Shown: positions 1 through 7,429, numbered from the stretch's first letter. The stretch: 18,291 nucleotides of DNA from Myxococcales bacterium (GCA_009885595.1 VFKJ01000575.1:1-18291); one strand, 5' to 3'. A program made the numbers and translations. The notes: generated from the sequence alone by a model not told the origin.

Positions 1-563
1 GTCGCGAACTTCTTGCAGAACGCCTTGACCCCGATCTGCGAGTCGGTGGCGGTCAGCAAGATGGTGGCGCAGTCAGCGTTGGTGGAGCAGGCCGAGCCGA
101 CGGTGGCCACGCCCGAGTCGGGCGCGCCGCACAGGCCGTCGGTGCACAGCTCGCCGGTGCCGCAGGCCACGCAGCGCACGTTGTTGACGCCGCAGTTGCT
201 GGTCGAGGTCGCCGAGAGCTGACGGGGGCTGCAGGCGCCGCTGGGGAGCTGGCAACCATCGCAGGGCGCGCCGCCACCGCCGGTGCCGCCGCCCGTACCG
301 CCGCCCGTGCCGCCGCCCGTGCCGGTGGTGGTGCAGGTGTTCGCGGCACACGTCGAGCCCGGCGTCTGGGTGCAGTCCGTACAGGCGTTGCCGGCCGAGC
401 CGCAGGTGCTGTTGTTGTTGTGGTTAGGCTTCTTGACGCACGCCCCCTTGGGGTCACAGCAGCCGTCGCAGTTCTGCGGGCCACACTTGGGGGGACTGCA
501 GGCGGGGGCGAATGCGACCACGAAGCCAATTACGGCTCCGAGCGAGAGAGCTCTGACGTTCAT
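1..563 (-). CDS. Cys-rich putative lipoprotein with Thr/Gly repeat linker (3' end missing)
   Basis: The frame is open from an ATG at 563 to the left edge (187 codons), so the C-terminus is missing. The start is supported by AGGAG at 571-575, seven bases upstream. The N-terminus has a short hydrophobic segment ending in A-P-A-C (Cys22), read as a lipobox, so the protein is probably an outer-membrane or surface lipoprotein. Residues 23-77 contain many Cys in short C-x2-C, CC and C-x4-C spacings. A low-complexity linker of TGGG units follows, then a second Cys-rich segment. The Cys pairs look like disulphide-stabilised small domains; I recognise no enzyme family. Proteins of this build, with Gly/Thr spacers, are common in myxobacterial secretomes (family knowledge). 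Function is unknown. It lies downstream of ssb on the same strand, but the ssb terminator separates them, so it is probably transcribed on its own. Confidence 0.8.
   Translation of the reverse strand, partial: MNVRALSLGAVIGFVVAFAPACSPPKCGPQNCDGCCDPKGACVKKPNHNNNSTCGSAGNACTDCTQTPGSTCAANTCTTTGTGGGTGGGTGGGTGGGGAPCDGCQLPSGACSPRQLSATSTSNCGVNNVRCVACGTGELCTDGLCGAPDSGVATVGSACSTNADCATILLTATDSQIGVKAFCKKFA
271..326. repeat. 12-bp GC-rich tandem repeat coding for a TGGG linker
   Basis: On the coding (-) strand a 12-base unit of the form ACGGGCGGCGGC recurs about four times with small variations and encodes Thr-Gly-Gly-Gly. It separates the two Cys-rich halves of the partial lipoprotein. Repeats like this tend to vary in copy number between strains. 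Confidence 0.7.
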
Positions 564-644
564 CGGGTGACTCCTACGGCGGTGGATTCAGCGCAGACCG
601 GGCTCGGCGCTGATGTCGTGAAAGGTGTTTCGGTGAAAGGCGGC

Positions 645-697
645 GCACAAAACAGAAAGCCGGCCGCTTCGTCAAGTGCTGACTCGAAGCGCCGGCT
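645..697 (-). terminator. Intrinsic terminator of ssb
   Basis: On the - strand, downstream of the ssb stop, a 13-base arm (685-697) pairs with a 14-base arm (658-671), leaving one bulged base and a 13-base loop. The stem is followed by a T-rich run (TTTCTGTTTTG, 647-657). It separates ssb from the lipoprotein gene at 563. Confidence 0.75.
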
Positions 698-732
698 CGC
701 TTCTGCCTTTCAGGGCAAAAACCTACTGCGGT

Positions 733-1197
733 TCAGAACGGAATGTCATCTGCGGGCGGCGGGCCGCCCATGTCATCCGGCCCTGAGTCATTGCTGTTGC
801 CGCCAGCCGGTGCTGCGTCGGGCTTGGCCTGGGAGGCGCCGCCTTCAGCACCGCGCCCGGGGGCGCCGCCCAGGAACTGCACGGTGTTGGCGACCACCTC
901 GGTGGTGTACTTCTTCTGACCTTCTTTGTCGGTCCACTCGCGGGTCTGCAGCCGGCCTTCCACGTAGCACTGCCGGCCCTTCTTCAAGTACTCGCCGCAG
1001 AGCTCCGCGAGCTTTCCCCAGACCACGATCCGGTGCCACTCGGTCTTCTCGACCTTCTGCCCGGTGGTCTTGTCGTTCCATGACTCGCTGGTGGCGATGT
1101 TGAAGTTCGCGACCGCCTGACCGCCGGGCGTAAAGCGCACCTCGGGATCCTTGCCCAGGTTGCCGATGAGAATGACCTTGTTGATTCCGCCTGCCAT
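733..1197 (-). CDS. ssb: Single-stranded DNA-binding protein SSB
   Basis: Binds single-stranded DNA during replication, recombination and repair, and recruits partner proteins through its C-terminal tip. The 154 residues start with MAGGINKVILIGNLGKDPE, the classic N-terminus of the OB fold, which covers about residues 1-110 (EWHRIVVWGKLAE and YVEGRLQTREW are typical). A Gly/Ala/Pro/Asp-rich disordered linker follows, ending in the acidic tip DDIPF. Length is normal for a bacterial SSB. The ATG is preceded by AAAGGAG at 1204-1210 with a six-base gap. The gene stands alone in its transcription unit: no rpsF or rpsR lies nearby, and dacB upstream is separated by 124 bp. An inverted repeat lies in the leader just upstream of the Shine-Dalgarno. 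Confidence 0.97.
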   Translation of the reverse strand: MAGGINKVILIGNLGKDPEVRFTPGGQAVANFNIATSESWNDKTTGQKVEKTEWHRIVVWGKLAELCGEYLKKGRQCYVEGRLQTREWTDKEGQKKYTTEVVANTVQFLGGAPGRGAEGGASQAKPDAAPAGGNSNDSGPDDMGGPPPADDIPF

Positions 1198-1215
1198 GTG
1201 CTGCTCCTTTCGAGA

Positions 1216-1238
1216 ACCACCCCGTTACGGGGCGGTTG
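1216..1238 (-). promoter_or_regulatory. Inverted repeat in the ssb leader, just upstream of the RBS
   Basis: Two 11-base arms flank a single central base, with one mismatch that becomes a G-U pair in the ssb mRNA; the core CCCCGTTACGGGG (1220-1232) is perfect. It ends only five bases upstream of the AAAGGAG. It could be an operator or an mRNA hairpin near the RBS. The role is inferred from position only. Confidence 0.45.
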
Positions 1239-1277
1239 TGTGTGGAGCGCAACCTCTAGCATGGGGCACCGACAGGT

Positions 1278-1297
1278 GGGGCGAACCGCCCTTTTTT
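1278..1297 (+). terminator. Terminator-like hairpin with T6, on the strand opposite to both neighbours
   Basis: GGGCG (1279-1283), a three-base loop, CGCCC (1287-1291), then six T (1292-1297) form a compact intrinsic terminator shape on the + strand. Both flanking genes (ssb, dacB) run on the - strand, so this would end an antisense transcript coming from the ssb start region. Confidence 0.45.
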
Positions 1298-1321
1298 CGG
1301 GTGCTTGGGGCCCGGGGCTGA

Positions 1322-3520
1322 TCACCCGCCGGGGGCGGTCGCGCTGGTGCCGCTGGTGGGCTGCGAGGTGATCGGCGGCACCGCCACCACCGCGGGAACG
1401 CCGGGCGCCTTGGCCTCTGCGATCTTCTGCGAGAGCGTGGTCTCGAGCCCCCGCGCGAAGCTGACCATCGTCGGGTCGGCCGCGCCCTGTGACTGCCGCA
1501 GCACCCCCCACAGGGGCGCCTCGGGCTGCGCCGCCTTCACCAGGCCGCGCACCAGGCTGTCGATCACCACCGGGCGATCCAGCTCGGGGGTCGACTTGAG
1601 CGCGACCAGCAGCTCCTGGGGCGCGTCGGTGGCGACCACCGCGAGCTGCTCGGACAGCCACGCGGAAGCGCGCTCGTCGTGGGCGTCGACGCGCACGAAG
1701 TCGAACAGCCGCGAGGCGGCGTCGACGTTGCCGGCCGAGGCGAGCTCCACCAGCGAAGGCAGCACCGGGAGATCGAAGCCCGCCTCGAGGGAGGCCTTCT
1801 TGATGCGCCCGTAGACGTCGTCGCTGGCCAGCGCGCTGTCGAGCAGCGTGCGCACGTTGGCGCCCTCGCGCGGGTCGGACTGGTAGAGCGCGTCGGCGAT
1901 GATCGCGCGCACCGCGGGGTCCTTCTCGCTGCGCCAGGCGGTGCGCAGCAGCGCCACGTTGCGCTTCTCGCCCTTCTGCGCCAGCCCCACGTAGGTCTGC
2001 AGCCGCACCTTGAGCTCCTCGAAGGGGCCCACCACCATGGGCGGGGTGAGCGCCGCCACCGCCGCCGAAGGGCCGCCGCGAGAACCCGAGGCGGCGATCG
2101 CCGCGCCCAGCGCGTCGATGTTCGGCACCACCGTGCCCGCGCGGCCGGAGAAGTCGTTCACCATGATGGAGAAGACGAAGCGCTCCTTGCCCACCGACTC
2201 CACGTAGCCCGAGAGCGCGGACACCGTCTCCAGCGTGCCGGTCTTCGCCCGGAGCTTGCCCACCGCGTCGCTGCCCTCGAAGCGGTACTTGAGGGTGCCG
2301 TCCTTGCCGGCGATGCCCACCGAGGAGACGAACTCGGGCATCACCTGGAACCTGTCCATCATGTGCACCAGCAGCCGGGTGGTCTGCGCCGCGGAGAAGA
2401 GGTTGGCGTCGTTGAGGCCCGAGCCGTTCTTCATCACGTAGGTGCCGCGCGGAATGCCCACCTCGCGCTCGAGGAAGTCTTCCACTACGTCGATGCCCTT
2501 GGCGTGGCTGCCCGGCGCCCCGCGCCCCTCGGCGCCCAGGGTCTTGATCAGCTGCTCCGCGACGAAGTTCGACGAGTGCTTGTTGAGCTTCTTGAGCACG
2601 ATGTCGAGGGTGTCGCTCTGCGCGGTGTAGAGGAGCTTCTGGCCGGAGGGCACCACGCCTGGGCGCAGCTTGCCCTTCACCTTGATGCCCCGCTGCTGCA
2701 ACAGCGCCTTCAAGGTGAAGCCGAAGTAGAGGGCGGGCTGATCGATCTTCTTCCACGAAGACCACACGCCCTTGTCGACCGGCACCACGCCGTTGGCTTC
2801 GATCTTCTGGCGGACGCGATCCTTGTCGATGGAAGAGCTGACCGTGAAGCGGCGCTGGGTCCTGGTGCCGGTGGCGACCTCGCCCTCGACCACGAAGTAC
2901 TCGGACGGCGGCTCCACCTCGATGCTCGCCCTCGTCCCGGGGTTCTCCGCGGGGCGCAGGTACACGCCCACGGTGTTCCAGTTGAGCGAGAGCGCGCCGG
3001 TGGGCGAGAGGTACGCCTTGTCGCCGTATTCTTGATCGAACCCGGGCGCAGAGCGTTCGCCGTCGAACCACGAGTCGTCGACGACGAGCTCCTGCACTTC
3101 CTTGAGGCCGGCGTGGGAAAGCTCGCTCACCATGCCGTAGAGCCGATCGGTGTTGATGCTGGGGTCGCCCCGGCCGCGCACGTAGAGGGTCTTCGCCTTG
3201 CCGTCCTTGAAGTCCTGATCGACGAGGAACTCGGTCTCGAAGCGGTACTCGGTCCCCAGGCGCGAGAGGGCGGCGGCCGCCGTGAAGAGCTTCACGTTCG
3301 AGGCGGGGTTGAGCAGCTCGTCAGGGTCGCGCGAGAACACGATCGCCCCGTCGTCCAGGCTGCGCACCAGCACCGTCACCCGCGCGTTCTTCAAGGTGGT
3401 GCGCTCGATCACCGAGTCCATCGTCTTACGCAGCGCTTCCCGGTCGGCAGAGCGGGGCGCCGCGGCCTGGGCCGAGATGGATGCGATGAGCAGGAGAACT
3501 GAGAGTTGTCTGGAACGCAT
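1322..3520 (-). CDS. dacB: D-alanyl-D-alanine carboxypeptidase/endopeptidase, PBP4 family (peptidase S13), with long C-terminal extension
   Basis: A periplasmic penicillin-binding protein that trims or cleaves peptidoglycan cross-links. All active-site motifs are visible: SNVK (S74-K77), the SxN triad S316-S317-N318 (in KHSSNFVAEQ), NGSGLN (365-370) and KTG (426-428). Residues 1-20 (RSRQLSVLLLIASISAQA) form a signal peptide, which is why I start at ATG 3520 and not at the in-frame GTG 3592, which would put 24 non-secretory residues in front. No strong Shine-Dalgarno is seen. The protein has 732 residues, whereas E. coli DacB has about 477. The S13 domain ends near residue 480. The last 250 residues are helical and Ala/Leu/Glu-rich, resembling HEAT-like repeats (inference), and end in a Pro/Thr/Ser tail. 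The gene is divergent from the SRPBCC gene. Confidence 0.92.
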   Translation of the reverse strand: MRSRQLSVLLLIASISAQAAAPRSADREALRKTMDSVIERTTLKNARVTVLVRSLDDGAIVFSRDPDELLNPASNVKLFTAAAALSRLGTEYRFETEFLVDQDFKDGKAKTLYVRGRGDPSINTDRLYGMVSELSHAGLKEVQELVVDDSWFDGERSAPGFDQEYGDKAYLSPTGALSLNWNTVGVYLRPAENPGTRASIEVEPPSEYFVVEGEVATGTRTQRRFTVSSSIDKDRVRQKIEANGVVPVDKGVWSSWKKIDQPALYFGFTLKALLQQRGIKVKGKLRPGVVPSGQKLLYTAQSDTLDIVLKKLNKHSSNFVAEQLIKTLGAEGRGAPGSHAKGIDVVEDFLEREVGIPRGTYVMKNGSGLNDANLFSAAQTTRLLVHMMDRFQVMPEFVSSVGIAGKDGTLKYRFEGSDAVGKLRAKTGTLETVSALSGYVESVGKERFVFSIMVNDFSGRAGTVVPNIDALGAAIAASGSRGGPSAAVAALTPPMVVGPFEELKVRLQTYVGLAQKGEKRNVALLRTAWRSEKDPAVRAIIADALYQSDPREGANVRTLLDSALASDDVYGRIKKASLEAGFDLPVLPSLVELASAGNVDAASRLFDFVRVDAHDERASAWLSEQLAVVATDAPQELLVALKSTPELDRPVVIDSLVRGLVKAAQPEAPLWGVLRQSQGAADPTMVSFARGLETTLSQKIAEAKAPGVPAVVAVPPITSQPTSGTSATAPGG

Positions 3521-3594
3521 CGGGGTGAGTGGAGTTAACTGCGTTTCGCCGTCGGCGCGAAAGTCTGGCGCCACTTTCCGGGAGGGACCCACAC
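3521..3594. promoter_or_regulatory. 74-bp divergent promoter region
   Basis: The region between the dacB start (-) and the SRPBCC-histone-tail gene start (+) must hold promoters for both. GTTAAC at 3534-3539 is the only AT-rich hexamer and could serve as a -10-like element. I see no convincing -35 boxes. Confidence 0.4.
3581..3586 (+). promoter_or_regulatory. Shine-Dalgarno that sets the SRPBCC gene start
   Basis: GGAGGG lies eight bases upstream of ATG 3595. It selects that start over the longer in-frame GTG/ATG-type starts from 3529, which would run back through the divergent promoter region. Confidence 0.7.
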
Positions 3595-4341
3595 ATGGCA
3601 GAGAACCTCAAAGTGTCCGACATCATCCCCGCTCCACCGGAGCGCGTGTACACCGCGTGGCTCGACGCCGCTGAGCACGCGGAGATGACCGGCGGGGCGG
3701 CCACCGACGAAGGGGGTGGGCGTTTCACCGCGTGGGACGGCTACATCACGGGAAGGACCGTGTCCGCCGTGCCGCACACCAGGGTGGTCCAGGCCTGGCG
3801 CACCACCGAGTTTCCCGACGAGGTCCCCGACTCCGTTCTCACGGTTCTCTTCGAAGCCGCTGAGGGCGGCACCAGGCTGACGCTGGTGCACGAGAACATT
3901 CCGACCGGGCAGAGCGACGCCTATGAGCAGGGCTGGCACGAGCACTACTTCGCACCGATGAAGGCGTATTTCGGCTCCCCGATGGAACAGGTGAGAGAAG
4001 TAAGCGGGCGGATCACCCAGGCCGTGGAAGACGTGACGGAGCAGTTCGAGGCCGCCACCGAAGACGCGATGCACGCGGTGGACAAGGCCCGCAGCAGCGC
4101 CCGCAAGCAGGCGGTGAAGGCGGTTCAGGCCGTGAAGAAGGTGCAGAAGAAGGCCGCCGCCCAGCTCAAGGCCGTGGGGAAGAAGGTGCAGGCGCTGGTC
4201 AAGCGCAAGCCCGCCCCGAAGAAGAAGCCGGTCCGCGCCAAGGTGAAGGCGAAGCCCCAGGTGAAGGCCAAAGCGAAGGCGAAGGCCCGCGCCAAGCCCG
4301 CCCCGAAGAAGAAGGCCGCGGCAGCCAGGCGGAAGCGCTGA
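3595..4341 (+). CDS. SRPBCC/AHSA1-like domain protein with histone H1-like Lys-rich C-terminal tail
   Basis: The protein has 248 residues. Residues 5-126 look like an SRPBCC (START-like, AHSA1-type) domain: an N-terminal strand followed by IPAPPERVYTAWLD, then GRFTAWDGYITG, VVQAWRT and GGTRLTLVHENIP, ending with the GWHEHYFAPMKAYF helix. Such folds bind hydrophobic ligands or act as co-chaperones; ligand and partner are unknown here. Residues 127-165 form an acidic, helix-prone linker. Residues 166-248 are almost entirely Lys, Ala, Pro, Val and Arg with repeated KPAPKKK, like histone H1 tails and the Lys/Ala-rich tails of some bacterial nucleoid proteins. The tail probably binds DNA or RNA non-specifically (inference). 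The gene ends exactly against the convergent SDR gene with no gap. The fold call is from pattern recognition. Confidence 0.85.
   Translation: MAENLKVSDIIPAPPERVYTAWLDAAEHAEMTGGAATDEGGGRFTAWDGYITGRTVSAVPHTRVVQAWRTTEFPDEVPDSVLTVLFEAAEGGTRLTLVHENIPTGQSDAYEQGWHEHYFAPMKAYFGSPMEQVREVSGRITQAVEDVTEQFEAATEDAMHAVDKARSSARKQAVKAVQAVKKVQKKAAAQLKAVGKKVQALVKRKPAPKKKPVRAKVKAKPQVKAKAKAKARAKPAPKKKAAAARRKR
4206..4227 (+). repeat. 22-bp direct repeat in the basic tail, copy 1
   Basis: An exact 22-base sequence starting CAAGCCCGCCCCGAAG, encoding the core of KPAPKKK. It recurs at 4293-4314, 87 bases away (in frame), which suggests tail growth by duplication or slippage. Confidence 0.7.
4293..4314 (+). repeat. 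22-bp direct repeat in the basic tail, copy 2
   Basis: Identical to 4206-4227 and in the same reading frame. It encodes the second KPAPKKK block near the C-terminus. Confidence 0.7.
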
Positions 4342-5154
4342 TCATCTCTTCTTGCGGCGGGCCTGCTCCTCTTTGCCCTTGCGGGTGAAGAGGGGCCCCA
4401 GGCCGATCGCCGCAGAAGGCAGGAAGGTGGCCAGGCGCGCCAACGCCCCGCGCCCGAAGGGAAGGGTCAGCTCCAACGGTGCGTGGGGCAACACCTCGTC
4501 GATGATCGCGCGCTCGACCTCTTCGACGGTGAGCGCGCGCGGGCCGGAGAACGTCATCGCCGCCTGCTCGTAGCCGACCTGGAGCTCGAGCATGGGCGTC
4601 TGCACCGCGTCGGGCATCACCAGGGTCACCTTCACGCCTCTGGGAATGAGCTCCTGCGCGACGGCCAGGGTGAAGCCGCGCACCGCGAACTTGGCAGCGG
4701 AGTAGAGGCTCAAGCCCGGCACCGGCGCCAACGAGGCGAGCGAGCCGATGTTGATGACGTGGCCCTTGCCCCGCCCCACGAAGTACCGCCCCACCACGTT
4801 GACCCCGTGCATCACGCCCTTCACGTTGATGTCGAGGTGGCGATCGATCTGGGTGACGTCGAGCTCCCACGACCAGCCCGGCAGCAGGTAGCCCGCGATG
4901 TTGAGCAGCACGTCGAGGCGGCCGAAGTCGGCGAGGGCCTGGTCGAGCGCGCGTTGCCAGTCGGTGCCGTCGCGCACGTCGAGCCGCCGGCGATGCACCA
5001 GGGCCTCGCTCCAGCGGTCGGCCTGCGCGGCCGCGGCCAGGCCCTCTTCGTTGATGTCGGTCGCGAGCACCTGGTGACCCAGGCTGGAGAGGGCGCGGGT
5101 GAGGTGGCGGCCGATGCCGCTGGCGCAGCCGGTGAGGAGAAAGACGTCGCTCAT
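4342..5154 (-). CDS. Classical short-chain dehydrogenase/reductase (SDR)
   Basis: An NAD(P)-dependent oxidoreductase with unknown substrate. The 270 residues hold the full classical set: cofactor motif TGCASGIG (8-15), Asp33 after the second strand (ATDINEE), which favours NAD(H), NIAG (85-88), Asn110, Ser138, and Tyr151-x3-Lys155. The last 60 residues vary most among SDRs. Here they end in a very basic tail (KGKEEQARRKKR) after a hydrophobic stretch (LARLATFLPSAAIGLGPLF) that could touch the membrane. No Shine-Dalgarno is visible before the ATG. A TACAAG box at 5164-5169, nine bases upstream, could be a -10 giving a very short leader. The gene is convergent with the SRPBCC gene and divergent from the 728-residue lipoprotein gene. 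Confidence 0.93.
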   Translation of the reverse strand: MSDVFLLTGCASGIGRHLTRALSSLGHQVLATDINEEGLAAAAQADRWSEALVHRRRLDVRDGTDWQRALDQALADFGRLDVLLNIAGYLLPGWSWELDVTQIDRHLDINVKGVMHGVNVVGRYFVGRGKGHVINIGSLASLAPVPGLSLYSAAKFAVRGFTLAVAQELIPRGVKVTLVMPDAVQTPMLELQVGYEQAAMTFSGPRALTVEEVERAIIDEVLPHAPLELTLPFGRGALARLATFLPSAAIGLGPLFTRKGKEEQARRKKR

Positions 5155-5242
5155 GGGCCGGCGCTTGTAGTCCGCGCGCGGGCGATTTCGACCTGAAGGT
5201 TTCGCGCCCCGTCCCGCGACGCAGGCTTGGTCTTCCTGCTAC
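5155..5242. promoter_or_regulatory. 88-bp divergent promoter region
   Basis: Separates the SDR start (-) from the lipoprotein start (+). On the - strand TACAAG (5164-5169) is a plausible -10 with a weak -35-like TCGAAA 16 bases upstream (5186-5191). I see no clear + strand promoter. Confidence 0.35.
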
Positions 5243-7429
5243 ATGCGCCGGATGCTTCGTCGCTCGTCTTCGGGTCGCTCGCGCGGGGTCCGCTCCTGGC
5301 TGTTCGCGTGGTGCCTCGCGGGCCTGTGGGCCTGCAGCGCGCCCTCGGGCTGCGCGTGCGGCGGCTTCACCCCGCTGCCGCAGGGCTCGTTCACCGGCAC
5401 CAAGATGAACAGCGCGGGCGCGGCGCGCCTCTCGGCGCAGGGCTTCTCCAGCCTCAACGCGAACGCTTCCACCATCCTCTCGGTCTTCGCGCCCGGCGGG
5501 GTGATGCAGGTACCGGTGCCGTGCACCATTCAGCAGACGAGCCTCGCGGGCATTCCCCTGGTGCGGCTGGCGATCGCCGACACCGGCACGCTGGGCTGCT
5601 CCGCGGAGACGTGCGGGCGCATGAACGGCGCGTGCGACCCGGCGATCGACGTGGGCCAGGCCGTGACCCTCACCTTCACCTCGCTCACCTTCGCGCCCAA
5701 GTCGCCTGACGTGCTCGAGGCGAAGGTGACCGCCACCGTGCAGACGGGGCCGATTCCGATCTCCTCGGCCGGCTCGAGCAACTCAGGCCTGTGCCTGTTC
5801 GCGGGCCGCGCGAAGTTCACCGTCGATCTCGACACCGGGCGCGCCGCGCCGCCCAGCACCGACCTGGCCCTCGACATCAAGTTCGCCATCGACACCAAGT
5901 GGGATCAGCTGCTCTCGCTGCAGGTCACCAACGTGGGCAACGCGCAGGCGTGCTCCGGCAGCGTGGTGCCGCCCAACTGCATCGACCCCGACGACATGGA
6001 GATCCTCAACGAGGGCTGCTCGGCGCTCTCCATCGCCAGCATCGGGGCGGTCAAGACGTTGATCATCAACCAGCTGACCGACTCGCTCAAGACGCAGATC
6101 TCCGACGCGCTCGCTGAGGCGAACTGCGCGGCGTGTGGCCCCGCGGGCGAGTGCCCTTCCTTCGACGGTGGCGCGGGCGTGGCGACCTCGAGCTGCGAGC
6201 CCGACGCGGGCGTGTGCCTCGACTCGGTCACCTTGAAGTGCGTGCCCGGCCTGCTCGGCGCAGAAGGCCGGCTCGAGGTGGGCCAGGCCCTCGCGGCGGT
6301 CGGCGCGCAGGAAGGCGCGGCCATCGAGCTCTCCTTCGGCGCGGGCGGGAACGCGCAGGCCAACGACGCCGGGCTCACCGTGGGCCTGCGCGGCGGCGCC
6401 AAAGAGGTCTTCGTGGCCGACTGCGTGGCGCCCGCGACCCGCCCTGCCCCCCCGGCGCTGGCGCTGCCCGACTTCGATCTCGACGCGCCCGGGCCGTACG
6501 ACGTGGGCATCTCGGTGTCGGATCAGATGGTGAGCGAGGTCTTGTTCCGCGCGCAGCAGTCGGGCGCGCTGTGCCTGGAGCTGGGCAACGAGACGGTGAG
6601 CGCGCTGGAATCGGGCCTGCTGTCCACCCTGCTCCCTTCGCTGGGGAAGCTCACCGACGGGAAGAACGTGCCGCTGCGCATCGTGATTCGCCCGGTGAAT
6701 CCCCCCACCGCGGTGGTGGGCGAAGGCACCGTCGATGGCGACGGCAAGCCGCTCGATCCGCTGCTGCGCCTCGACTGGCAGGGCGTGGAGATCGACGCCT
6801 ACGCCCTCCTCGATGATCGCCAGGCGCGGCTGTTCACGGTGGCGGCCGATCTCTCGCTGCCGCTGGGCCTGACGCTCGACGGCTGCTCGGGGGTGACCCC
6901 GGTGGTGGGCAGCCTGATGGGCGCGGTCACCAACGTGCGCGTGAAGAACTCGGAGATGCTCGCCGAGCCCTTGAGCGTGCTGCAGAACCTGGTGCCCTCA
7001 CTGCTCACGCTCGCCGAGCCGCAGCTGGCGACGGGGCTGACCGGCTTTACCCTTCCCCCGTTCCAGGGCTTCCAGCTGCAGCTGGTGGGCGCGCGCGGCC
7101 TCGGCCGGGTGTCGGGCACGTCCACCTACAACCACGTGGGCCTCTACGCCGACCTGCTGTCGGGCGGACAGACCTGCAAGGCGAAGACGAAGCGCGTCTC
7201 GTCGGAGCTGGTGCGCACGGCGGTGAAGTCGAAGGGCTCGGCGTCGCTCGAGGCGCGCGTCGGCGTGCAGTACTCGTGGCGCGTCGATCGCGGGCTGTGG
7301 TCGACCTGGCAGAAGACCGACACGCTGGGGCGGCTCGACGTGCGCCACCCCCGGCTGCTGCTGGGCGGGGTGCACGTGATCGAGGTCCGCACGCCGGAAG
7401 GCGAGACCCAGCAGGTCGTCGTTCGCTGA
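5243..7429 (+). CDS. Large putative lipoprotein, possibly TULIP/BPI-like
   Basis: The protein has 728 residues. A basic N-terminus (RRMLRRSSSGRSRG) and hydrophobic core lead to L-W-A-C (Cys31), read as a lipobox; the mature end is Cys-rich (CSAPSGCACGG). Residues 60-295 contain beta-rich sequence and end in an amphipathic helix (INQLTDSLKTQISDALAEANC). A Cys-rich bridge follows at 295-335. Residues 340-655 include VSDQMVSEVLFRAQQSGALC, a helix reaching LLSTLLPSLGKL, then IRPVNPP, a pattern reminiscent of the C-terminal barrel of BPI/LBP lipid-binding proteins (TULIP fold). The last 70 residues look like a separate beta domain (VQYSWRVDRGLWSTWQ, HVIEVRTPEG). Lipid binding is a structural guess, not an identified family. 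The start could also be ATG 5252; neither has a good Shine-Dalgarno. Stop codons of this gene and the next are 1 base apart. Confidence 0.85.
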   Translation: MRRMLRRSSSGRSRGVRSWLFAWCLAGLWACSAPSGCACGGFTPLPQGSFTGTKMNSAGAARLSAQGFSSLNANASTILSVFAPGGVMQVPVPCTIQQTSLAGIPLVRLAIADTGTLGCSAETCGRMNGACDPAIDVGQAVTLTFTSLTFAPKSPDVLEAKVTATVQTGPIPISSAGSSNSGLCLFAGRAKFTVDLDTGRAAPPSTDLALDIKFAIDTKWDQLLSLQVTNVGNAQACSGSVVPPNCIDPDDMEILNEGCSALSIASIGAVKTLIINQLTDSLKTQISDALAEANCAACGPAGECPSFDGGAGVATSSCEPDAGVCLDSVTLKCVPGLLGAEGRLEVGQALAAVGAQEGAAIELSFGAGGNAQANDAGLTVGLRGGAKEVFVADCVAPATRPAPPALALPDFDLDAPGPYDVGISVSDQMVSEVLFRAQQSGALCLELGNETVSALESGLLSTLLPSLGKLTDGKNVPLRIVIRPVNPPTAVVGEGTVDGDGKPLDPLLRLDWQGVEIDAYALLDDRQARLFTVAADLSLPLGLTLDGCSGVTPVVGSLMGAVTNVRVKNSEMLAEPLSVLQNLVPSLLTLAEPQLATGLTGFTLPPFQGFQLQLVGARGLGRVSGTSTYNHVGLYADLLSGGQTCKAKTKRVSSELVRTAVKSKGSASLEARVGVQYSWRVDRGLWSTWQKTDTLGRLDVRHPRLLLGGVHVIEVRTPEGETQQVVVR

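Noticed and set aside
271..326. CRISPR-like array in the GC repeat
   Set aside because: The 12-base units are contiguous, have no spacers, and stay in frame as a protein linker.
1216..1238. Ribosomal S6:S18-type leader at ssb
   Set aside because: No rpsF or rpsR is nearby and the bulged CCG element of that motif is not seen, only a plain inverted repeat.
984..3071. Long - strand open frame overlapping ssb and dacB
   Set aside because: It is Arg/Gly/Ala-rich, out of frame with both genes, and has no recognisable motif.
1679..3502. Long + strand open frame opposite dacB
   Set aside because: Antisense shadow rich in Arg, His, Ala and Val. The S13 motifs are on the - strand.
3535..4074. - strand frame opposite the SRPBCC gene
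   Set aside because: It runs across the divergent promoter and antisense to a gene with a good Shine-Dalgarno and domain pattern.
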